Shown here piece after piece: positions 22,800-31,590 of a stretch of DNA of 64,000 nucleotides. Under the pieces are notes generated by a model that searched no databases, had not been told where the DNA came from, and was given only the letters and a program-made list of their open reading frames with translations. How positions within the stretch are numbered: the first letter of the stretch is position 1; each line of letters starts with the position of its first letter. The stretch comes from Skeletonema tropicum (Eukaryota; Bacillariophyta; Thalassiosirophyceae; Thalassiosirales; Thalassiosiraceae), in assembly GCA_037178625.1 (NCBI GenBank), contig CM074148.1:1488001-1552000 (forward strand). The letters are read 5' to 3'. The position numbers were made by a program, and so were the translations under genes.

Positions 22800-22801
22800 T
22801 A
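22797..22801 (-). promoter_or_regulatory. TAATG stop-start overlap between ORF1 and ORF2
   Basis: On the minus strand the ORF1 stop TAA and the ORF2 start ATG share the A, giving TAATG. The same arrangement supports termination-reinitiation in the silkworm telomeric retrotransposon SART1. Here it is the simplest explanation of how ORF2 is translated. Confidence 0.8.
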
Positions 22802-23467
22802 CACCATGGGCCCCACAACACCTATATCAGATGGAGGGGCCTGGGAGAGAGCTGCCTCGGCTTGTGAGACCGAGACGTCGACGCAGTCATTAGATACCAA
22901 TCTAACAAGGAATGATTCACTACCGCGATTGTGTAGAATAAATTTGGTGTAGATGCTACACACATCCGAATCTTCACCGCAATACGTATTGCCATTTTCC
23001 AAAATATTGTCACTGTTGTTATGATTTTGTAGCACAACTTCGACTGTAGACGTCATCCAATTCACAACGCTAAAAGGACAATAGCCAGAAGTGTTGTTGT
23101 TATGTGAAAGAGCGACAAAGGGTCTACTTTGTTGTGTACATCTCCAATTATATTTGTGGCGTACAAGTGCCGCGTCTTCCATGCAAATTTGCTCCGATAT
23201 AGGTTCTTCATCATGCCAAGGTGGGGGCCAAGGTGGTTTAGGTGGGGGGGCTGGGATTGCACCTTTTTGATGTAGTAGATTGTTGGCAGTAAGTTGTTGG
23301 ACTGCTTCCTCCCTCCTCATCTTCAAGCCTTGTTTCTCAACCGATTGTGTCACAACCCAATTGTTGTTCCAGTTTCCCTCCTCTCCATCCATGAGATTAA
23401 AAGTCGTCCATCCCTGCGTTGTGTCCATTGACCGGCAGAGTCGTCCATCCCGTAATCCGTCCCTCAT
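22799..23467 (-). CDS. ORF1 of the non-LTR retrotransposon
   Basis: The frame is open from about 23582 to the TAA at 22799. The first in-frame ATG is at 23467 (222 residues) and another lies at 23428, so the start is uncertain. The protein contains a proline/tryptophan-rich segment (PAPPPKPPWPPPW) and an acidic, Asn-rich middle. I see no zinc knuckle or RRM. By position it is the ORF1, possibly an RNA-binding or particle protein, but the sequence does not prove this. Its stop codon shares bases with the ORF2 start. Confidence 0.65.
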   Translation of the reverse strand: MRDGLRDGRLCRSMDTTQGWTTFNLMDGEEGNWNNNWVVTQSVEKQGLKMRREEAVQQLTANNLLHQKGAIPAPPPKPPWPPPWHDEEPISEQICMEDAALVRHKYNWRCTQQSRPFVALSHNNNTSGYCPFSVVNWMTSTVEVVLQNHNNSDNILENGNTYCGEDSDVCSIYTKFILHNRGSESFLVRLVSNDCVDVSVSQAEAALSQAPPSDIGVVGPMV

Positions 23468-23582
23468 TCCTCCGATATCTCCAAAACACCATTCCTGTTT
23501 GATGTTGCAAGCCGCCCTTCCCAAACAATATGAGTGTAGTGTCAATTGATGCGTACTTTTTTGCCGTAGTAAGTCTCGTTTT

Positions 23583-24816
23583 TAAGGAGCCATTCATATG
23601 GTTATTATACATTATAGTGTTGTCGTACCCTGTTCCCAGGGTGCAGTTGGTAGCGGTGTCGGCTGCCATGGTTCATGTCGATCGCTGTAGACGATGTACT
23701 AATTCCTACGTAGGTATTTATGTCATTTTTTCATATCTTTTCCAGACAACCTGCTTGAGATTGTGGGCTCGCTCAATATTTAATTTCTTAATCGGCGATT
23801 TCATGTAGGAATTTCATACATTTCTACTAATCTTCCCAGATTCAACAAGATTCGAGGGCTTGCGCACGTGGTTTGCAATTTCGGGAAGTGCCGAGGAACT
23901 TGCGCACTTTTGCGAGTGCAGCACAATGACGCTCTGTGGTTTACACCGGACCTGGAACGATTTCGTATTTGTGAACTTGTTTCTTGGCTAATCAGCTGGA
24001 ATCTATTTGAAAAACGGAGGACAGACAAAATCTCAACGTACTTCAGAATATTTCATTTAAGGTCTGGATGAATTAGGACATTTCTATGCGTAGGAATCCA
24101 TTGTGAAATGGCGTCATTCTAGCCCAATCAATTTTCGGATTCACCGGCGGCTTCGAAGCGAGCTTGAGATTCAATCAATGCTCACTCGTGTTCACATTAT
24201 TTTTTCCTTTGGATAGAAACAAACATCCTCCGGTTTGCCATACACTCAAGGCTTGGTAAGTTGCTTTTACTCTCGATGCTCATGGATGGCCTACATGCTA
24301 CGCACGACCGTAGCGATGGAGCAGTGGCTTGGAATGGTGTAATTTGATTGAAAACTGAGGATTTTATGCCGTTTATCGTCGGCGAGGCGGACTTGCTTCA
24401 CTAGCTGTAGAGCCGTAGGTAGTTGATCTTCCGGGACATTCAACGTGACTCTGCCATAGCTGGATCTCTATGATAAGCGATGCACTGGATTGAATGCATC
24501 GACAGTGACTAGCGGCTCGGATTTACGGCGGTGGTATCGATTTGAGTACATCTCATTTATGTTTTATGTACAATGTGGCGGCGGCGGTGAATCTTCGCAG
24601 ATCTGCAACGCACAACCAAGCCAGCCTCGGGCGGTCGTACCAAATGTTCCTCTACACGGCCGTGCTGTACCAATTTGTATCGAGTATCTATCCAAATGGA
24701 TGTTATATTATTATCCAAATGCACTTCATTCACTTTATATCTGACCATTTAATTATACCATCTGCTCTCTCTACTTATCAGATTCTATCATCTCAACAAC
24801 AAATTATATATCAAAA
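23583..24816. other. Intergenic between retrotransposon and aminotransferase gene
   Basis: No supported gene. The segment must contain the 5' UTR of the retrotransposon on the minus side and the promoter of the aminotransferase gene on the plus side. A 17-bp motif GAGGATTTTATGCCGTT at about 24357 recurs at about 38345. Confidence 0.5.
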
Positions 24817-26255
24817 ATGCCCGCCACTAGATTTACAAAGCTTGCCCTCGCCGCTGTCGTCACCTTGGCTGCCGGGACCAATGCGCTCCTCGTCAACCCT
24901 GTCAGGACTGTTATCACCAGAGATATCAAGACCCCCGATCCCGTCCCACAATCTGGTATCGATGTGGCCGTCTCTCTCATGAGCACTGGGCGTATGTACC
25001 GTTACAATGTCAAGGATGCTGAGTCTAGTACTGTGTCCAAGTGTGAGGTGGAGATTGCCGAGTACACTGGTCACAAATACTGTGTTGCTCTTAACAGTTG
25101 TGGTAGTGCCATTATGTTAATGTTGAAGTGTGCTGGATTACAACCTGGTGATGAGGTATTGAGCAATGCCTTTACTTTCGGAGCTGTTCCTAGTGCTATT
25201 GAGCATGCTGGAGGAAAGGTGCGTTGTGTTTTGCCTGTTATATTATTTGTTTTGTGCACATTTTGTGCCATGATTATTGTATCTTCTTTAGGTTATCCGC
25301 TCACACACCTCGCAACTCCATTGTCTCTTCCAACATGGTTGTACCTCAACAGGCCGTCTACGTAGAATCTAATTACAACCACGTCATTGACATCGATGAT
25401 CTTGAAAAGAAGCTCGTTGAATACCCTAATTGCAAGTACATGCTCATCTCTCACATGCGTGGAAAGCTTGCTGATATGGATGCCGTCAAAGATGCCTGCG
25501 ATCGCCACGATGTTACCCTCCTCGAGGATTGCGCTCACTCTCTTGGTGTGGAATGGAAGGGAACACACTCTGGACACGTCGGTAAGGTTGCTGCCATCAG
25601 TGCTCAAAGTTACAAGATGATCAACAGTGGTGAGGGCGGATTCCTTCTCACCGATGACGCCGAGATTGCCGCCAAGTGTGCTGTCTACGCTGGAGCATAC
25701 GAGGGCCTTGCCGCAAAGCACACTACTGTCCCAGGACCTGAGGTGTTTGCTGACTTGCCCAACCAAATTCCCAACTACAGTCTTCGTATGAGTGCTGTCT
25801 CCGCTGCCATCATTCGCCCTCAGGTTCTTACCCTCGATGAGAGGCGTGAGAAGTACAACAAACGTTATGCTTTCGTCACCGAGCAGTTGGTCGAGAGGAA
25901 GGGACACTTGCTCTCCATCCCTGTCAACACCCCTGGAATGACTCCCGTCCATGATTCTCTTCAGTTCAACCTCAACCATGATATTACTGATGAACAGGTC
26001 CAGAAATTCCTCGATGAGACTGCCACTCACGGACTCCCCGTTGAATTGTTCGGTCACAAGTCCAATGCCAGAAATTTCGTCAACTGGAAGTTTGCTCCCG
26101 CTGAGGATCCTTTGCCGTTAACTGCCAAGATGCTCTCTAGGGCCTGTGATGTCAGACTTCCCCTTATGTGGGACGATAAAGACTTTGAAGATATGGTTGA
26201 TGTTTTATGTGAGAGTCTTGACGCTGCCCTTGCCGAAGAAGATGTCATGGCCTAA
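24817..26255 (+). CDS. DegT/DnrJ/EryC1/StrS-family PLP aminotransferase, two exons
   Basis: Exons are 24817-25218 and 25353-26255, giving 434 residues. The 134-bp intron has GT and AG ends and phase 0; splicing there joins IEHAGGK to AVYVES, as expected for the fold. The N-terminus (MPATRFTKLALAAVVTLAAGTNA) is a signal peptide, with possible plastid or secretory routing. Fold-type I landmarks: VALNSCGSAIMLML (cofactor phosphate region), DEVLSNAFTFGAVPSAIEHAG, LLEDCAHSLG, and the PLP lysine in QSYKMINSGEGGF. Family members transaminate keto sugars or keto-inositols, typically for nucleotide-sugar or cyclitol synthesis; the substrate here is unknown. The gene is intact and lies between two retrotransposons. 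Confidence is high for the family and low for the substrate. Confidence 0.92.
25219..25352 (+). other. Spliceosomal intron of the aminotransferase gene
   Basis: Starts GTGCGT and ends CTCAACAG. An earlier AG (after TTCTTT, about 25290) would break the frame, whereas AG at 25351-25352 keeps phase 0 and restores the aminotransferase reading frame. Confidence 0.85.
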
Positions 26256-27516
26256 TCAGTTTGCCATTATTCTTAGGGATTTGGGAAACGTCTCGGGGAT
26301 ACAACATATGGCGGGTCAATTACACGCCCTAACAACATCGGGGAATGTTGCTGTATGTCAAAAGTATTGTTTATTAGAGAAATGGCGTCCTTCGTGGGGA
26401 ATCGTTGCGTTGGACGAGTGTACATATTAGTTTTGTGCCTCGGTTGTAATGTTACTCCTACAACTTTTGCATCTTTCTATGATTCATCTCTGCCGCTTTG
26501 GTCGGTGTCATCACTCTCGCTCAAGATCTTTGATCCTAGAGGGATATATATTCATAAATAAAAATAAAAAGGGATTACGGGAGATCTAATTCTCCTACAA
26601 CTCTCAATAAGTAGCCGCGCCTTCATCATACTTATTTATTGCTTGATTGTCGTTGACTTTCCCTCATCTCACTCACGATGGAATGAACAGGCCAACGCAC
26701 CCAGATCTGACGACTTTCGCTCGGCAACTTCAAAAATCCTCCTTCTTGCTGTTTCCCACAGAAATTGCCCACTGTTGAGGTTGCCTAGTTGTGACTCTCA
26801 ATACTATTTTAGGTTTACATGTTTCTGTCGATTGAATGAGGGTTCTCACTCACATCTCTAACGCAAGAGCTGCACTATCTTATGCGTTGAGTTGCATGCA
26901 CTCAGCTAAACGCTTGATTGTCGTTGACTTTCCCTCATGCATCTCACTCACGATGGAACGAACAGGCCAGCCAACGCATCCAGATCTGACGACTTTTGCT
27001 CGACAACTTCAAAAATCCTGCTTCTTGCTGTTTCCCACAGAAATTGCCCACCCCTCCCCTAAACACGAATCAAGATGAGAAAGATTACTTCGCACTTCTA
27101 TGTTTTTCCACCTTTGGGGGTGGAAAAATTCGTTGCGCGTCAGTTTGCTACTCACTGACAACTACACAAAAGATCTAAGGACAAGTGTGGGACATATGGG
27201 ACAAGACAATCCAAGTTGCATATCAAATTGGGCTGTCTAATACCATTAGAACTACATTGGGATTAAGGTCCCAATCGTTCAGACCCAAACAGGCCGACCG
27301 CCATGAGGCAGGTTGAGTGGAACTAGCAGTATATCGGACTGCTAGAGTAACCAAGCACAATCTTTTGTGATAGTCGCCATGAAGAACAAGCTGACTTGCA
27401 AAAAAAGAAAAATGGAGTTCGCTTAACCATAGTGGCGTGAAACCCAGTTTAAGCATCATGTCTAACAATGTGTTAGAGCGTAGTACACAGAGTAATCGTC
27501 CAAGATAGATTTATAA
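26256..27516. repeat. Intergenic with a 131/139-bp direct repeat pair
   Basis: Segments 26641-26771 and 26912-27050 are diverged direct copies starting GCTTGATTGTCGTTG and ending AGAAATTGCCCA. The second has small insertions (GCA and GCCA). Between them lie 140 bp of other sequence. A hairpin (10-bp arms TTTTTCCACC, loop 6) lies at 27103-27128. No gene is supported. The repeats lie just beyond the 3' side of the DIRS-type element, so they may be part of its terminal structure (PAT-type elements have split direct repeats), but I could not find the matching 5' repeat. Confidence 0.7.
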
Positions 27517-28761
27517 TTAGTCCATATCCTCGATATCGTAAGGATTGGATGCATCAATAGTACCTGCTGACGAAGTACTGATAGCAGAAATAATGTTCGC
27601 TGTATCTTTGCTCAGGGCCTTGCAATGCGCCCGGGAGCTATGGAGTGTGTCCCTTAAGTAAAGCCTATAGCTATCGCTTTGCCAACGAAGACGTTGCTGG
27701 ATATATGATGGTGATTTGCCAGCTTGGTCAAGGAGGACACAAGCCCATACACGAAGCGAATGTGCTGAGAATTTCTTGAGTTCGTCCTGAGAAATAGTAG
27801 GATGAACCTTCTTAACTGCTTGTTGCAGGAAGGATTTTACCTTGGCACCCGTAATGTACAATAGGTCCGTAGAATTATCTTTCGCGAAGACACACAAAGG
27901 AGTATCAAGGTTGTTCGGATCGAGACGGAATTTGCGCATCACAATGTGAAGAGCATTGCAGACTGGGCAGATGTCGGTATGGGCCTTATCGATCGGTATT
28001 TTGATAGATTGGCCATTACGTCGATTCTTTTGAATGCGCCATGTCACTGTCATGTAGGCCATTTCTGAATAAATTTGCAGGATATTGTCGCGAGTGCGTC
28101 CACGGAGGGGAATATGATTACCCTTTTTGGCGAAGAACTTAAAGTCTTGTAGAATCCAAGAACGAACCACCTTGTTGCCTGATTTCCAAGTGTGATAAAC
28201 GATTTTGTTCTGTTGCTTTTGTGCGTATTCGGAAAGACGAGGAACGACATAGCGTCCGAGACAAAGAATATTTGTAATCAAGGATGATGCCGAGTTTGGA
28301 TGCGCCACTTTTCCTCGTTTGACACATTCAGCTGCGATTTCTTCGGTGAGGGGGCTGCGCTGAACTGCGATATTTTCTTCGTCAGCAAGATTAGCTATAG
28401 CAGCAGCACTATCGTTGCTCTTGTCTCCTGAGACATAGGGTAATGGCATATTGCGGAGGAGGAAGAGCATATTGACTGCTTCCGCGTAACCTCGGAGTGT
28501 GTTTGAGCGAACTGATGGTTGATTATGGTAATTGTCTCCCAGACGAACGCCATGCAAGTACATTCCGACTAGCTGTTTATAGAAAGGGTCATCTCCAACA
28601 GGATCCTTGACATGGTTCTTTGCGCACCAAGCTATGTAGTGAGCCTGCCGAGCTCGCTGGGTTCCAAGCTCCTTATTTCCGCGAGAGTTGGACTTTGCCT
28701 GGTGATTAACACTTGATAGATGAACGAGAGCAGGCGTGAGCTCGGTGACCAGAGCCGACAA
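27517..28761 (-). CDS. Tyrosine recombinase (YR) of the DIRS-type element
   Basis: Up to 414 residues. Catalytic landmarks: an Arg in VPRLSEYAQ (about 175), HSLR (His about 334, Arg about 337), LRWQSD, and a C-terminal SYRLYLRDT whose Tyr (about 368) is the likely nucleophile. These are the R...H-x-x-R...H/W...Y residues of lambda-integrase-like enzymes, which insert circular cDNA into the genome. The frame opens with TTG, and the first ATG is some 65 residues in. It overlaps the end of the RT frame in another register, so it may be made by frameshift or reinitiation rather than its own start. Two Cys pairs (DICPVCNA region) lie before the catalytic core. Confidence 0.88.
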   Translation of the reverse strand: MSALVTELTPALVHLSSVNHQAKSNSRGNKELGTQRARQAHYIAWCAKNHVKDPVGDDPFYKQLVGMYLHGVRLGDNYHNQPSVRSNTLRGYAEAVNMLFLLRNMPLPYVSGDKSNDSAAAIANLADEENIAVQRSPLTEEIAAECVKRGKVAHPNSASSLITNILCLGRYVVPRLSEYAQKQQNKIVYHTWKSGNKVVRSWILQDFKFFAKKGNHIPLRGRTRDNILQIYSEMAYMTVTWRIQKNRRNGQSIKIPIDKAHTDICPVCNALHIVMRKFRLDPNNLDTPLCVFAKDNSTDLLYITGAKVKSFLQQAVKKVHPTISQDELKKFSAHSLRVWACVLLDQAGKSPSYIQQRLRWQSDSYRLYLRDTLHSSRAHCKALSKDTANIISAISTSSAGTIDASNPYDIEDMD

Positions 28762-31517
28762 CCCGACAGTGTCGTGTTGTATCTCTGTTGTAGAGAAGAA
28801 TAATCAAAAGTAGGATGTCCGTTAGAAATGTTTGCAGGATTCAATTTGAAACGCGAAATACCGTCTGCAACCTCATTATCATTTGTGTTGATCCACGCAG
28901 CATTGATCCCTAAAGGTGAGTCCATGAGTAATCCAACGAAGAGCATGCCGAGTGCCCTCCCAAGCGCGGAGCCCTTGCAGCGATGATTGATCCAGTTTAA
29001 GGCAGACGTGTTATCAGTCTTACAAAGGATGACGGGATACGGATCATTTTGAAGAATACCGCTCTCGGACAGGATTGTAAGCGTGGCACAGTAATTCAAG
29101 ATGACTGTCACGAACTCAAGGGCATTGATAGATATCAGATTGCCTTCAGAGTCATCAGCGAGATAGATAAGCGTTCGCTGGATAATCTCGTCTGGTAGAG
29201 AGAGATGCCACCAAAATCTAAACTCAACGCAATAGCCACCACAACCAGTAAGACACGCGTCTCCGAATGGAATACCAATCGGGGTTCGAGGAACGACGTG
29301 GGCTAGCGGGGAAGACCACGGTATCCCCGACTCTGGGAGCAATGCCCAGCGGAAGAACTCAATATCGGCTCGAAGTAGTGCCGAAATTTTGTGCTTGCTT
29401 TTCGAACGATGAACAAGCTGACTCGCTTGTTTAAGGGCGAATGCAACAATACGTCCTGAATCCTGGGAAAGTTTGCTTGTACCCATCTGACCCTTCTTTA
29501 TGCAGCTAATAAGACCCTTAAAACGGGGGGAATGATAATGGAGGAGTCGGTGGTTGGACGCTAATGCAATTGCGATCTGGTCGTAGGAGTGAGATAGGAT
29601 GTGGTACACCCATCTAGCTCCTTTTGCAAGACGGGCGAGCTTTCCTACTAGTACTTGCATGTCATGAGCTGTAAAGCTATACCGTGTAGATGGCCACTCC
29701 TTGTCAATATAGGCGAGGAGGTCGAGGCGATAGTCCAATGTTGTTCCTTTCGTGAGCTTAATAGTGTCGTAGAAGAGACCGAGAAGCACCTGATGAGGAC
29801 CAACCTTCAGCTTTTCCAACTTTTCGAGGGAAAGGGCACAGCGTCTTCTTGATATATCCGGATAACCCATGACGAAGAAAATAGCCTCAATAGTCGCCGC
29901 AAGAAGTTTCAGCATTCGCATACGTCCAATGGCCGCTAAAAGTGCATCGTCAACATAGAAGCGTGCAGGTCTTTTCTTCTCTATGCCATTTTCATCTAAT
30001 ACCCCGGGGCACAACGCACAACCCTTCGCTTGGATGAAAGGTCCATGTGTATCATCATCCCACTCGATCATATCAAGATAGTACTTATGCTTCTCGACAA
30101 GGTCGTCCCTATCTTGGAACGCTTTAGACAGAATCTCGATTGATCGTCGGAAGGGCTCCCATTGATTTGCCGATACGACTGAGCCGAATACCATCGCCGT
30201 TGCCAGATGATAGAAGCCTTGACTATCATGGAATCCGAAGGCACCTGACAAGTCCGGATGAATTCTTGCAAACTTGAAGCAAGATGTGATATCTTCCGTT
30301 CCAAGTAATATTAGTGCGTGTGGGTATGAGACACGAAGATTATAGAGATCGTGATCAAATTGACGTTCAGTGTGACCAAAGGTGACCGGTGCTTCGTTAT
30401 TTGTTGGGGTCACATCATTGAGGACGACATCATCGTGACGCTGTTTCGTTGATCCATCCCATACAATCCGAAATGATTTGTTAGGCTTGTCAACAGCTCC
30501 TTGCGGAGTGTGCCGGCAGTAAGCCGAAAAGTAGGCAAGATCTTCATCGAGAACAATAACGTGTGAATATTTGTCTTCCTTGTTCATTGCTCGTTTTGCT
30601 TTATCCATATTGCTATTGTAGTTTGGCTGATTTCCTCGGGCAAAAGAACGGAGGCGGGAGCTGTTCTCTTCTTCAAAACAGAATTCGGCAGGACAACCTT
30701 CGTACAAAACTCTTTCCATTTGATTATAGTCTTCTGCTGGGATAAGATGTTGGACTCTCGAAAGGATCCCCTCTCGATCTAGATGCTGAAGCGTGAATTC
30801 TTGGGCACAATAACGGACTAGTTTTCCCGGATCACCTCCAGAGCGGATAAATTGGGCTGATGCCATATCGACACGATCTTGTTGAATGCATGTTTGAGCG
30901 GCATAGTCAAACCTCGGATCTCGAAGTGGGCTTGTGTCGAGGTTGAACCAGTTCAGATGCTTAGGGACAAGGCGGCGCAGGCGTCGAGTTACTTGCTCCA
31001 TAACTTGATAGTCATCTCCATCGAGGTAACCACTGGCAAACAGTGGCAGTACGATCAGTTCAAAGTTCACGTCCTTCACCCGATAAGTTGCTGAATGGCG
31101 GGGGGGCATTACTCTTCTGACACGTCGTCTCGGGGTGTTATTCATCTTACCTTGTGCTTTTGTAACAATTGAGTTAGTATTGTCGCCCCGGAATGTGTCT
31201 TCATAGTGAGCAAGGATCTCTTCGGCATGATTGGAATTGAGGACGAGTCGCGAGGACGATGTAGTAGAATCTTCAGGAACAGTAGCCGAGAGCTGTTGGG
31301 TTGCAAGGACAGTCTCTACAGTAGGACGGGAAGCTAGAACAGATTGCTGTTCGGGGCGTCTCAAAGCAGAAGGAATAGAAGTAGGAATAGTACTTGGAGC
31401 GGTAAAAAAGGGTTTACTAGGGCAATTCGTCAAGTAAGAAGCTTCCGAAGAAGTATCTTTTTGATGAATCTCCTGCACACTCGCTTCCTCTCTTTTTGAA
31501 CCTATGAATTCATTCAA
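28632..31517 (-). CDS. Reverse transcriptase/RNase H polyprotein of the DIRS-type element
   Basis: 961 residues from the first sense codon after the upstream stop. The frame begins with TTG and the first ATG is near residue 125 (31145), so the start is uncertain. RT landmarks: DITSCFKFARIHPDLSGAFGF (motif A region), MVFGSVVSANQWEPF, and FYVDDALLAA with catalytic YVDD near 520. The RNase H follows: GDACLTGCGGY, INALEF, KTDNTSALNW near 835, and NEVADGISR. This RT-RH arrangement without integrase is typical of DIRS-like elements. The first ~120 residues are Ser/Thr-rich and have no identifiable domain. Confidence 0.9.
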   Translation of the reverse strand: MNEFIGSKREEASVQEIHQKDTSSEASYLTNCPSKPFFTAPSTIPTSIPSALRRPEQQSVLASRPTVETVLATQQLSATVPEDSTTSSSRLVLNSNHAEEILAHYEDTFRGDNTNSIVTKAQGKMNNTPRRRVRRVMPPRHSATYRVKDVNFELIVLPLFASGYLDGDDYQVMEQVTRRLRRLVPKHLNWFNLDTSPLRDPRFDYAAQTCIQQDRVDMASAQFIRSGGDPGKLVRYCAQEFTLQHLDREGILSRVQHLIPAEDYNQMERVLYEGCPAEFCFEEENSSRLRSFARGNQPNYNSNMDKAKRAMNKEDKYSHVIVLDEDLAYFSAYCRHTPQGAVDKPNKSFRIVWDGSTKQRHDDVVLNDVTPTNNEAPVTFGHTERQFDHDLYNLRVSYPHALILLGTEDITSCFKFARIHPDLSGAFGFHDSQGFYHLATAMVFGSVVSANQWEPFRRSIEILSKAFQDRDDLVEKHKYYLDMIEWDDDTHGPFIQAKGCALCPGVLDENGIEKKRPARFYVDDALLAAIGRMRMLKLLAATIEAIFFVMGYPDISRRRCALSLEKLEKLKVGPHQVLLGLFYDTIKLTKGTTLDYRLDLLAYIDKEWPSTRYSFTAHDMQVLVGKLARLAKGARWVYHILSHSYDQIAIALASNHRLLHYHSPRFKGLISCIKKGQMGTSKLSQDSGRIVAFALKQASQLVHRSKSKHKISALLRADIEFFRWALLPESGIPWSSPLAHVVPRTPIGIPFGDACLTGCGGYCVEFRFWWHLSLPDEIIQRTLIYLADDSEGNLISINALEFVTVILNYCATLTILSESGILQNDPYPVILCKTDNTSALNWINHRCKGSALGRALGMLFVGLLMDSPLGINAAWINTNDNEVADGISRFKLNPANISNGHPTFDYSSLQQRYNTTLSGCRLWSPSSRLLSFIYQVLITRQSPTLAEIRSLEPSELGRLTT

Positions 31518-31590
31518 AGAGGAAGTGAGTGTGAGAAATTATTCTAACAAAGAGGTAAACCAACTAATTGCTAGTCAGACCGTAACGCAT

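Larger units (their letters stand above)
15425..23582 (-). mobile_element. Non-LTR retrotransposon with endonuclease, RT, RNase H and Ulp1-like protease
   Basis: Two overlapping minus-strand frames form one element: ORF1 (ends 22799) and ORF2 (22799-15426). No LTRs flank it. The 5' end probably lies upstream of 23582, where the ORF1 frame closes. The 3' UTR lies below 15426. Short tandem repeats there (a 17-bp motif repeated with a 26-bp period at 15072-15114, and GCTACCAG repeats near 15020) could be the 3' tail, as many non-LTR elements end in simple repeats. I found no clear target-site duplication or poly-A tract, so exact ends are unknown. ORF2 is uninterrupted over 7.4 kb, so the copy looks recent. 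Confidence 0.85.

Noticed and set aside
23583..24816. Search for a target duplication and poly-A of the non-LTR element
   Set aside because: No convincing matched flanks around 15.0-15.4 kb and 23.6-24 kb, so no precise ends are reported.
24811..26057. Long minus-strand frames opposite the aminotransferase
   Set aside because: Shadow frames of the strongly coding plus strand.
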